A DNA stretch of 63,758 nucleotides from Selenomonadales bacterium. Its GTDB lineage: Bacteria; Bacillota; Negativicutes; Sporomusales; UBA7701. Of the stretch, positions 42,401 through 48,951 are shown one piece after another. The notes below the pieces were generated by a model that worked only from the letters and a program-made list of their open reading frames with translations, did not search any database and had not been told where the DNA came from. The position numbers and the translations under genes are program-made. The stretch is from assembly GCA_018434945.1 (NCBI GenBank), contig JAHDOI010000079.1:1-63758 (forward strand), in the 5' to 3' direction. Within the stretch, counting starts at the first letter, position 1; each line of letters starts with the position of its first letter.

Positions 42401-42974
42401 GGTCTGCATAATCGAGGACGGCGATTTTCTGGGTTTCGTGGGAAGTACGGAAGCCGTCGAAGAAGTGGAGGAAAGGCAGGCGGCCGGCGACGGCGGCCAG
42501 GTGGGCGACCGCCCCGAGATCCATGACCTCCTGGACATTGCTGGCGGCCAGTAGGGCGAATCCCGTCTGACGGGTGGCCATAACGTCCTGGTGGTCGCCG
42601 AAGATGCTCAGGGCGTTGGAGGCGAGCGAGCGGGCGCTGACATGGAACACGGCCGGCAGCAGTTCGCCGGCGATTTTGTACATATTGGGCACCATGAGCA
42701 GCAGACCCTGGGAGGCGGTATAGGTGGACGCCAGAGCGCCGGCCTGCAACGCCCCGTGGAGCGTGCCGGCGGCCCCTCCCTCAGACTGCATTTCGATGAC
42801 TTTGACCGGTTGGCCGAAGATATTCAGGCGGCCGTGGGCCGACCAGTCATCTACAAGCTCGGCCATTAGCGAGGAGGGGGTGATGGGGTAGATGGCGGCG
42901 ACTTCGGTGAAGGCGTAAGATACGTGGGCGGCGGCGGTGTTGCCGTCCATTGTCTGCATTTTTCTCTCGGCCAT
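39447..42974 (-). CDS. nifJ: pyruvate:ferredoxin (flavodoxin) oxidoreductase
   Basis: A single-chain PFOR of 1175 residues (family about 1170-1200) that oxidises pyruvate and CoA to acetyl-CoA, CO2 and reduced ferredoxin. It starts with the domain I signature GNTAAAHVSYAFTEVAAIYPITPSS. Two 4Fe-4S motifs lie at CIQCNQCAFVCPHA (about residue 694) and CTGCGNCADVCPA (about 745). The TPP domain has CAGCGETPYAKL and GDGWAYDIGFGGLDH. ATG at 42974 is nine bases after AAGGAG. A GGAAT/ATTCC palindrome 70 bases upstream matches one before the cstA operon, so IclR control is likely. Confidence 0.97.
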   Translation of the reverse strand: MAERKMQTMDGNTAAAHVSYAFTEVAAIYPITPSSLMAELVDDWSAHGRLNIFGQPVKVIEMQSEGGAAGTLHGALQAGALASTYTASQGLLLMVPNMYKIAGELLPAVFHVSARSLASNALSIFGDHQDVMATRQTGFALLAASNVQEVMDLGAVAHLAAVAGRLPFLHFFDGFRTSHETQKIAVLDYADLGRLLDMEAVKAFRDRALNPEHPVLRGTTQNPDIFFQTREAVNKFYLALPAVVEKYMGEINKLTGRDYKLFNYYGAADATRVIVAMGSACDVIRETIDYLAARGEKVGLVDVHLYRPFSVEHLLAAVPASARKIAVLDRTKEPGAAGEPLYTDVRNAFYDRADAPLIVGGRYGLGSKDFTPAHAAAVYENLKAARPKNGFTVSITDDVTFTSLPEYPADIDTTPAGTTCCKFWGMGADGTVGANKSAIKIIGDHTDLYAQAYFAYDAKKSGGLTMSHLRFGRTPIRSSYLITKADFVACHHQSYVHLYDVLAGLKTGGKFILNCRWTPAELESNLPAAVKRFLAANNIQFYTINAVDIAQQLGLEGRINMIMQAAFFKLANIIPLEDAVRHLKKAVTEDYGKQGQAVIEKNFAAIGRGAEGLVRIDVPAAWKDAADDVSCPKEALPAFIEQVIVPMTRQEGDKLPVSTFNGREDGSFPLGITAWEKRGVAIEVPEWQPDKCIQCNQCAFVCPHAVLRPVLASGEELRNAPAGFAARPAVGFDGLGFHLAVSALDCTGCGNCADVCPAKDKALVMKPLAEARNGCDERWRFACGLSPKPIPAKQKLTVKGSQFATPLQEFSGACAGCGETPYAKLVTQLYGDRMMISNAAGCSTVWGANTPSISYTTDANGRGPAWGFSLFEDNAEYGFGMHLGTAQVRRTLAGKMQEALAKNIAPDLRAAIDDWLARKDEGEGTRERADRLIAALEAAGSNDDLLNEIYGRRDFFVKRSQWFFGGDGWAYDIGFGGLDHVLAAGEDVNALVFDTEVYSNTGGQSSKATPTAAIAQFAASGKKTRKKDLGVMMMSYGYIYVAQVAMGADKAQTIKAIAEAEAYPGPSLIIAYAPCLNHGIAAGMGKSQAQAKRAVEAGYWTLYRYNPQLAAQGKNPFLLDSPEPMASFQEFIRSEVRFSALSRQFPETAEAFYAKAEDDAKARRAVYKRLAADSM

Positions 42975-43044
42975 GGGCAAAGACTCCTTTTTTTGGATTG
43001 ATTAAGCGCAATTCCGCACAAGAGGTTCTTGATCGCAATAATTC

Positions 43045-43059
43045 GGAATTCATTATTCC
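43045..43059. promoter_or_regulatory. candidate IclR operator upstream of nifJ
   Basis: GGAATTCATTATTCC is an inverted repeat that matches GGAATATCATATTCC at 44176-44190 in 13 of 15 positions. It lies about 70 bases before the nifJ start, between nifJ and the end of the iclR gene. Confidence 0.55.
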
Positions 43060-43117
43060 ATTGTATTCTTGAAAATAAAGGTTTATCCTCCTTGTTTTGG
43101 CCGCCGGCGAATTTTTT

Positions 43118-43168
43118 TCAAGCAAAACAATGCAGCCAGTTTTCCCGGCGGGAAAACTGGCTGCGAAT
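43118..43168 (-). terminator. intrinsic terminator of the iclR gene
   Basis: On the minus strand GCAGCCAGTTTTCCC-GCC-GGGAAAACTGGCTGC is a 15-bp stem followed by ATTGTTTTG. Confidence 0.82.
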
Positions 43169-43194
43169 TGCCGCTATTATGTCCGGGACCGGCG

Positions 43195-43971
43195 TTATCC
43201 GAAGATCGCTTTGTAATCTTCGGAAATCTTTCGGGTCGTGCCGAGAACTTCGGGGACGATTTCCGCGATAACCTCGGGCGTCATCCGCACCTTTGGGGCG
43301 GTGACGCTCACCGCGGCCACGACCCTGCCGCCCGCGCCGTAAACCGGTCCGCCTACGCAAACGAGCCCCAGGTAAAATTCCTCGTCGTCAACAGCGTAGT
43401 TATTTTGCCTTATCTCCTTGATTTTGGCCAACAGCTCCTTGCGGTCGACGATGGTCATTGGCGTCAGCTGCGGCAGGGGATCGGGCAGAAGGCTCAGGAT
43501 CAGGTCGTCGGGCAGGTCGCTGAGCAGGCTTCGGCCGAGAGACGTGCAGTGAAGCGGGTAGCTGTCGTCGAGGGTGAAGTAGGGCCGCAGATGATGTTTG
43601 GACTCGACGAGTTCGATATACGAGCACTTGTCCTGGTCGCGCACCGCCAAATTGACGTTCTCGCCGAACCGTTCGTTTAGGACGAGCATGTGGCGGCGGG
43701 CCTGTTCTTTCCATTTGAGCAGGTTGAGACTCTTGTTGAAAATCTGGAGGACCCGCGGGGAGAGACGGTATTTCTTGTTCTGCGGGTTCTGGTATAGGTA
43801 GCCCAGGAGCTCGATCGTGTTGACGATCCTTTGGACGCTGCTTTCGGGGAGGCCAACGATCTGCCCAAGTTCGGTCACGCCAAACTCGTCGCTGTCCTTA
43901 AAGCACTCCAGCACGGATAGCCCTTTGGCCAATGCCTGGACTTGGTACTTAGCCTCATCGGTCTTTTTCAT
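43195..43971 (-). CDS. IclR family transcriptional regulator
   Basis: A 258-residue IclR-family regulator. The N-terminal winged helix (about residues 12-75, with GVTELGQIVGLPESSVQRIVNTIELLGYL) binds DNA, and the C-terminal IclR effector domain (about 90-250) holds a small organic acid. It is flanked by nifJ, with which it is co-oriented, and by the divergent gene at 44296. Matching palindromes stand before both targets and also in its own upstream region, so autoregulation is likely. Pyruvate or a near relative is a reasonable effector guess. Confidence 0.92.
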   Translation of the reverse strand: MKKTDEAKYQVQALAKGLSVLECFKDSDEFGVTELGQIVGLPESSVQRIVNTIELLGYLYQNPQNKKYRLSPRVLQIFNKSLNLLKWKEQARRHMLVLNERFGENVNLAVRDQDKCSYIELVESKHHLRPYFTLDDSYPLHCTSLGRSLLSDLPDDLILSLLPDPLPQLTPMTIVDRKELLAKIKEIRQNNYAVDDEEFYLGLVCVGGPVYGAGGRVVAAVSVTAPKVRMTPEVIAEIVPEVLGTTRKISEDYKAIFG

Positions 43972-44295
43972 GGCGCCCCCAAATATAAGATGGTTTCGGA
44001 AAAGGTCCCGCGCGAAAACTTAAATATATTGTAGCATACTTTTTTCCGCAAGAACAATAATATTCCGCCTGCGGCCCGGTTATCGCGCCTGATAGGCCGG
44101 TTGCCGGCGCGTGAAAAAAATAATTTGCCGGTGCCAGAAAATAGGAGGAAAATACAATATTGTAAAGAATAAAATGGAATATCATATTCCGTTATATTCT
44201 ATTTTAATTTTAAAATATCGGAATATAATGTACGGGGAGCGGATTTGGCGGCAACCGGGCGCTCAGCCCCGAAATTATTTATAAGGAGTGGAGAA
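43972..44295. other. divergent regulatory region between iclR and the cstA operon
   Basis: An AT-rich stretch of 324 bases. It contains the palindrome at 44176-44190, a TATAAT at 44224-44229 that has no good -35 box (so an activator may be needed) and further GGAATAT half sites (about 44220). The ribosome site AAGGAG of the next gene is at 44283-44288. No other gene is visible. Confidence 0.6.
44176..44190. promoter_or_regulatory. candidate IclR operator upstream of the cstA operon
   Basis: GGAATAT-C-ATATTCC is a perfect inverted repeat with one central base. It is the best match to the palindrome before nifJ and lies where IclR proteins usually bind in divergent promoters. Confidence 0.6.
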
Positions 44296-45075
44296 ATGGA
44301 TAAGCAAACGGCATTTGTGGTTCTTAACCCGTATGAGTCGAGGCGTCTGATCGCCAAGGCGGTGGCGAAGCTGCCGGGGGTGACATACGCCCTGCAGAAC
44401 GGCTGGATCATCGTCGCCACCGGCAGCAGCACGGGATACGTGGCCGAGGAACTCCTCGGCGAGCCGATGATCAAAGAAAACTTCGTTTCCGGTCACATCT
44501 TCGGCGGCGAAACGTGGGGCGCGCCCAAAAATCCGGATTATATCTTCCCGGTGGTGTTGCATAAGGGAAAACGCCTGTCGATGATTCCGGAGGACGCGCT
44601 GGCGGAGTTCACAGCCGAGGACGTTTTCATCAAAGGCGCCAACGCCGTCGACGCCGAGTACCGGACGGCGGTGTTCGCCGGCAACGACAAGGGCGGCACG
44701 ATGGGCTGGGCGATGGGGACCCTCCTGGCCCGCGGTTCGCAGTATATCGTGCCGGTCGGGCTGGAGAAGATGATCGCAAGCGTCCCTGAGGCCGTGAAAC
44801 ACAGCGGCATTAATCGTTTTGCTTATGGGGAAGGCATGAGATTCGGCCTAGTGCCGATCTGCAGACCCACTGTCGTCACGGAAATTCAGGCTTTCGCCCA
44901 GTTGTTCGGCATTGAGGCGTACCACGCCGGCGGCGGTGGCATCGCCGGGGCCGAGGGTTCGGTGGTGATAATTATCGAAGGCCCGGCGGACAAGGTGGCG
45001 GCGGCCTTCGAATTCGTCAAGGGCATCAAGGGGGAGAAGCCCCTGGCCCGGCCCAACGGTACTCCGGTCCAATAG
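44296..45075 (+). CDS. conserved protein of unknown function, co-transcribed with cstA
   Basis: A 259-residue soluble protein that I cannot assign to a family. Notable stretches are NPYESRRLIAKAVAKLPGV near the start, GATIFGGETWG-like HIFGGETWGAPKNPDYIFPVV, GNDKGGTMGWAMGTLLARG and a C-terminal Gly-rich GGGGIAGAEGSVVIIIEGP. The mix of Gly-rich turns and conserved acidic residues looks like an enzyme or ligand-binding protein, not a structural one. ATG at 44296 follows AAGGAG. It lies 77 bases before the CstA-family carrier and shares the IclR-type operator, so a role in handling the imported acid is suggested. Confidence 0.75.
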   Translation: MDKQTAFVVLNPYESRRLIAKAVAKLPGVTYALQNGWIIVATGSSTGYVAEELLGEPMIKENFVSGHIFGGETWGAPKNPDYIFPVVLHKGKRLSMIPEDALAEFTAEDVFIKGANAVDAEYRTAVFAGNDKGGTMGWAMGTLLARGSQYIVPVGLEKMIASVPEAVKHSGINRFAYGEGMRFGLVPICRPTVVTEIQAFAQLFGIEAYHAGGGGIAGAEGSVVIIIEGPADKVAAAFEFVKGIKGEKPLARPNGTPVQ

Positions 45076-45152
45076 TTGTAAGGAAATAAAACGCGGGAGG
45101 TGAAGCTCGGCCAAGTCTATCGGAGAATCGGGAAAAAGGAGGAATAATCAGT

Positions 45153-47015
45153 ATGAATTCTGTTTGGCTACTGATTACATCGGCGTGTGTCTTGATGTTA
45201 GGGTACCGCTACTATTCCGCCTTTATCGCAGCAAAAGTTCTGATGCTCAACGATGCCAACGTCACACCGGCACATCGTTGCAACGACGGCCGCGAGTACG
45301 TGCCCACTAACAAGATCGTGCTGTTCGGCCATCACTTCGCCGCCATCGCCGGCGCAGGACCGCTGGTCGGGCCGGTGCTTGCGGCCCAGTGGGGCTGGGG
45401 CCCCGGCGCTGCCTGGATTATGCTGGGGGCGGTTTTGGCCGGCGCCGTTCACGACATGATTATTCTTTTCGCCTCGGTGCGCCACAACGGGCAATCCCTC
45501 GGCATGATCGCCCGCAAGGAGGTCGGCGGGGTCACCGGACTAACGACTTCGTTCGCGATCCTTTTCATTATCGTTAATTCCTTGGCAGGGCTAAGCATGG
45601 TAGTCGTCTTCGCGATGATGAAAAATCCATGGGGCACTTTCACCCTGTTCATGACCATCCCGATCGCCATCGTCATCGGCCTGTATATGTTCAAAATCGC
45701 CCCAGGGTCGATCCGTTCCGGATCGATCGCCGGCTTCCTGCTCGTCCTCGGCGCCGTGTTCGCCGGCCACTGGGTAATGCCAGGCGGGGCATGGGGCGGT
45801 CTGGCCGGCATATTCACCCTCACCAGGGAAGAGTTATCCATCGCCATTCCGATATACGGTTTTATTGCCGCCAGCCTGCCGGTATGGTTGCTGCTGGCCC
45901 CCCGCGACTACCTCAGCTCCTACATGAAGATCGGCACCATTTTGGCTCTTGCCCTTGGCATCCTCATCGTCCAGCCGACCATCAACATGCCGGTGTTCAA
46001 CGCCGCGTACGCCGGCGGCGGCGGCCCGATTATCCCCGGACCGATTTGGCCGTACGTATTCATTACCATCGCCTGCGGCGCAATCTCCGGTTTCCACGCG
46101 CTGATCGGCTCAGGCACCACGCCTAAGATGGTGGACCAGGAGACCCAGATCCGCTTCATCGGCTACGGCGCCATGTGTGTCGAAGGGTTCGTCGCTACGA
46201 TGGCCCTCATCTCGGCTATTGTCCTGTACCCCGGCGACTACTTCGCCATCAATGTCCTGGCACCCGCGTACGCCAAGGTGCAGGCCGTCTTCCCGCCGGT
46301 GGAGATCCAGCAGCTCCAGGCGCTCGTGGGCATCGACATTATGCACCGCCCCGGCGGCGCAGTTTCCTTGGCCGTCGGCATGGCCCACATCTTCTCAAGC
46401 ATCGGCGGCATGAGTCATTTGATGAGTTACTGGTACCAGTTCGCACTGATGTTTGAGGCCCTGTTCATTCTCACCACCGTCGACGCCGGCACCCGCGTGG
46501 GACGCTACATCCTCCAGGATGTCCTCGGCACCTACGTCTACCCGCCACTGAAGGAAGCGGGCTGGATACCGGGCTCGCTCTTCTGCGGCGGCGTCATGTG
46601 CCTCGCCTTCGGCTACCTGCTCTATTCCAACAGCGTCAGCACCATCTGGCCGATGTTCGGCGTGGCCAACCAGCTGCTAGCCTGCATCGCCCTGGCCGTC
46701 GGCACAACCGTAGTCCTGAAGTTGGCCGCCAACAAGACCTACGCACTCGTCACCCTCGTGCCACTGACCTTCCTGGCTGTAACCGTTCTCACCGCCGGCT
46801 ATATGAATGTCAGCCTCTACCTCGGGTTCAACACTTTCAACGGCAACCTTATGGCGATCCTCAGCGTTGTCCTGATCATAATGGTCTTAGCCATCCTCGC
46901 CGATTCCATCCGCGTGTGGCTGAGACTGTTTAAGACATCAAAGCCCGTCGGCATGAACACCGATGTGCCGGTAGCCTGCCAGTTCGGCGAGACAAAACCT
47001 ACAATTACGCCTTAA
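45153..47015 (+). CDS. cstA: CstA family carrier (pyruvate/peptide permease)
   Basis: A 620-residue membrane protein of the carbon starvation CstA family with sixteen or more hydrophobic segments. The signatures GHHFAAIAGAGPLVGPVLAAQWGWGP (about residues 50-75), GALISGFHALIGSGTTPK-like AISGFHALIGSGTTPKM (about 310) and DAGTRVGRYILQD (about 445) are typical. In E. coli CstA and BtsT import pyruvate and CstA also peptides. Here, an adjacent PFOR gene with the same operator favours pyruvate. ATG follows AAAAAGGAGG. Confidence 0.92.
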   Translation: MNSVWLLITSACVLMLGYRYYSAFIAAKVLMLNDANVTPAHRCNDGREYVPTNKIVLFGHHFAAIAGAGPLVGPVLAAQWGWGPGAAWIMLGAVLAGAVHDMIILFASVRHNGQSLGMIARKEVGGVTGLTTSFAILFIIVNSLAGLSMVVVFAMMKNPWGTFTLFMTIPIAIVIGLYMFKIAPGSIRSGSIAGFLLVLGAVFAGHWVMPGGAWGGLAGIFTLTREELSIAIPIYGFIAASLPVWLLLAPRDYLSSYMKIGTILALALGILIVQPTINMPVFNAAYAGGGGPIIPGPIWPYVFITIACGAISGFHALIGSGTTPKMVDQETQIRFIGYGAMCVEGFVATMALISAIVLYPGDYFAINVLAPAYAKVQAVFPPVEIQQLQALVGIDIMHRPGGAVSLAVGMAHIFSSIGGMSHLMSYWYQFALMFEALFILTTVDAGTRVGRYILQDVLGTYVYPPLKEAGWIPGSLFCGGVMCLAFGYLLYSNSVSTIWPMFGVANQLLACIALAVGTTVVLKLAANKTYALVTLVPLTFLAVTVLTAGYMNVSLYLGFNTFNGNLMAILSVVLIIMVLAILADSIRVWLRLFKTSKPVGMNTDVPVACQFGETKPTITP

Positions 47016-47158
47016 GTTTAGAGTGTCGGCGCGACAGGACGGGAAATCATCGTTTTACAAGGCTTTTCGGAGAATTGAAATATGCGCTGTTAATCAATGC
47101 TTTGAGTGACATTCACACGGCAGCTGGCCCGAAAACCTCATGCCCAGAGGGAACCACA

Positions 47159-47192
47159 AGGAGGCTTCGCGATAACGTGAAGCCTCCTGTTC
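47159..47192 (+). terminator. hairpin terminator downstream of cstA
   Basis: AAGGAGGCTTC and GAAGCCTCCT pair over ten bases, followed by GTTCTG. It lies about 140 bases behind the cstA stop. Confidence 0.55.
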
Positions 47193-47319
47193 TGAGAAAT
47201 TGTGTCTCGACGATAAACGACGTGCACCGTCCTGACGACAGTACTCTCTGGCGTAAAACTTGCAATGCCCCGAAAGATTATTTACCCCGACTGGAAAAAT
47301 TGCACTCCTGGCGCCGGTC

Positions 47320-47696
47320 TTAGTATATTGCGAGCAGGTCGGGCTTTTCGGGGGAGGCTAGTTGGCAGCCGGGGGAAGTTCGCGGGTTTTTTCGACGGCG
47401 GCTTTGAGGTCGTGGAAGACTTCCCATATGGCTTTTACCTGGTCGTGGCCGGTGAGGCGGAGGAGGTAGGCAGGGTGGTAGGTGGCGATGGCGGGGATGC
47501 CGTATTTTGTGTCGAACCAGCGGCCGCGATCTTTGGTGATGCGGGCGTCGGGGCCGAGGAGGTATTTGAGGGCGACGATGACTTTGGGGTTGACGTGGCC
47601 GAGTTCTTCGTCGAGCCAGTTGAGGCCGCAGACGCGGCCTTCTTCGACGGTGGGGGTGCGGTTGCCTTTGGGGCGGCATTTTATGATGTTGGTGGT
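47320..47696 (-). pseudogene. truncated type-4 uracil-DNA glycosylase, copy 1
   Basis: On the minus strand the sequence encodes the C-terminal two-thirds of a family-4 uracil-DNA glycosylase, from TTNIIKCRPKGNRTPTVEEG to PDLLAIY. A 15-base in-frame deletion and a one-base deletion near the 3' end (making AAN-stop) break it further. The N-terminal third with the uracil pocket is missing. The 5' truncation point and about 35 bases beyond are shared with copies at 58516-58941 and 62063-62486. Confidence 0.8.
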
Positions 47697-48039
47697 ATGT
47701 TAGTTATCTGCCGCAGGGTGCAAACCCAGTTGGTAAATAGTCTCTCGGAATATACAATGACATTACTTATCAGTTCATCAAGGAGCATACTTTAGCAGTT
47801 CGATCCCGCTTATCTCCAACAGTCACGACAAAGGCTTCGCGTTTCCGCGAAGCCTTTGTTTTTTTATTGTCAGCCGGCAAACGGCCATGTCATACTCTCC
47901 TCCGCAAATTAATATGGTTTATAGGGCAAGTACTCATGGATAATTGCAGGAATATTCTTACGCGCAAAGAATATTTCTCAACACAATTACCAAAATTAAC
48001 CATAAATGTATTTAAATAGTTTTTTACGGGGTGATAAAT
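47697..48039. other. intergenic region without gene, one terminator-like hairpin
   Basis: The first 35 bases (ATGTTAGTTATCTGCCGCAGGG and on) belong to the repeated glycosylase-fragment unit. At 47828-47866 ACAAAGGCTTCGCG-TTTC-CGCGAAGCCTTTGT is followed by TTTTTTT, a strong plus-strand terminator with no evident gene before it. The rest is AT-rich and shows no credible coding region. Confidence 0.6.
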
Positions 48040-48235
48040 GATGATGCCTGCCGGGCGGAGGCCCGCCGTCGCCAAAGCGCTTTAATATATTTTACGGGGG
48101 GAGATGGGATCGTTGTTAATTCCGGCCAGCACCGTGGCTGAGAAGGGTTGTTCGGACAAATCGCCTCGGAACTAAACACGGTAAAGGGGAAAGGCTGACC
48201 CGAATCCGTCAGCCGACTACACAAAAGGGAGGGGA
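48040..48235 (+). promoter_or_regulatory. structured 5' leader of the AOR operon, possible riboswitch
   Basis: The leader holds a hairpin GGGCGG-AGG-CCCGCC (about 48055-48069), a long-range pair ACCGTG (48130-48135) with CACGGT (48176-48181), and a hairpin GGCTGAC-CCGAATCC-GTCAGCC (48193-48214) just before the ribosome site GGGAGGGG. A large, folded leader before a tungsten-enzyme operon suggests a cofactor-sensing RNA such as a Moco/Tuco-type riboswitch, but I cannot match the consensus by eye. Confidence 0.4.
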
Positions 48236-48241
48236 TAAGCC

Positions 48242-48937
48242 ATGAGTGAGAATGAGAAGAAACCGGAAGGCCAAGGCGAGCAGGATAACAGGTATATGTT
48301 CTTCACTCGGCGCGAGTTCGTCATCGGGGCGGTGGCAGGCGCGGCTGTGGGCGCCGCCGTAACGGGCGTGTCTATGAAGGGCGGCCCGGCGACAGCTCCG
48401 GCCAAGCCCGGCGCGGCTTCGGCAAAGCCGATCAAGGTGCCCAGCTATATAGCGGTCGATTACGCCAAGTGCACCGGCTGCCGAAACTGCGAGGTGGAGT
48501 GCGCGCTTTTCCACGACAAGAAGCTCGATCTGACGCGGGCGCGGATCAGGACCTACTATTTCAACCCGCCGGTGGATGTGCCGTCGCTGTGCGCCAAGTG
48601 CGGCGACGCTCCTTGCATCAAAGCATGCCCCGAGAAGGTGGGCGCCATGAGCAAAGACAAGACGACCGGCGCGGTACTTGTGGACGAGAAAAAATGCATC
48701 GCCTGCTGGGCGTGCATCGAGCCGTGCGCCAAAGACCGGACCGACGTTATCCGCAAAAGCAAGGACGAAAAAGTAATCGTCGGCATCTGTGATCTGTGCG
48801 GCGGCGACCCGAGCTGCGTCAAAGGCTGCCCGGAAGGAGCCCTGTCGATTGTCCCCGTCTACCAGGACGGCAAATACTTTGCCGCCAAGCCCGCCGACAT
48901 CGCGCGGGCCGTGGCCAAAAACCTGTATAAGGCGTAA
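48242..48937 (+). CDS. Tat-signal 4Fe-4S subunit (AorA/HycB/DmsB type)
   Basis: A 231-residue electron-transfer subunit. A twin-arginine signal TRREFVIGAVAGAAVG (about residues 21-38) precedes four Cys groups: CTGCRNCEVEC, CAKCGDAPCIKACP, CIACWACIEPC and CDLCGGDPSCVKGCP, the layout of DmsB/HycB-like proteins with four 4Fe-4S clusters. It is the first gene of the operon and directly precedes the AOR gene, in the position of AorA of known AOR complexes. The Tat signal is unusual, because AOR partners are normally cytoplasmic. ATG follows GGGAGGGG. Confidence 0.9.
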   Translation: MSENEKKPEGQGEQDNRYMFFTRREFVIGAVAGAAVGAAVTGVSMKGGPATAPAKPGAASAKPIKVPSYIAVDYAKCTGCRNCEVECALFHDKKLDLTRARIRTYYFNPPVDVPSLCAKCGDAPCIKACPEKVGAMSKDKTTGAVLVDEKKCIACWACIEPCAKDRTDVIRKSKDEKVIVGICDLCGGDPSCVKGCPEGALSIVPVYQDGKYFAAKPADIARAVAKNLYKA

Positions 48938-48951
48938 AGGGGGGATAGAAG

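Noticed and set aside
47320..47679. 119-residue Arg/Pro/His-rich ORF (and its relatives at 58574 and 61993)
   Set aside because: These are out-of-frame readings of the truncated uracil-DNA glycosylase fragments.
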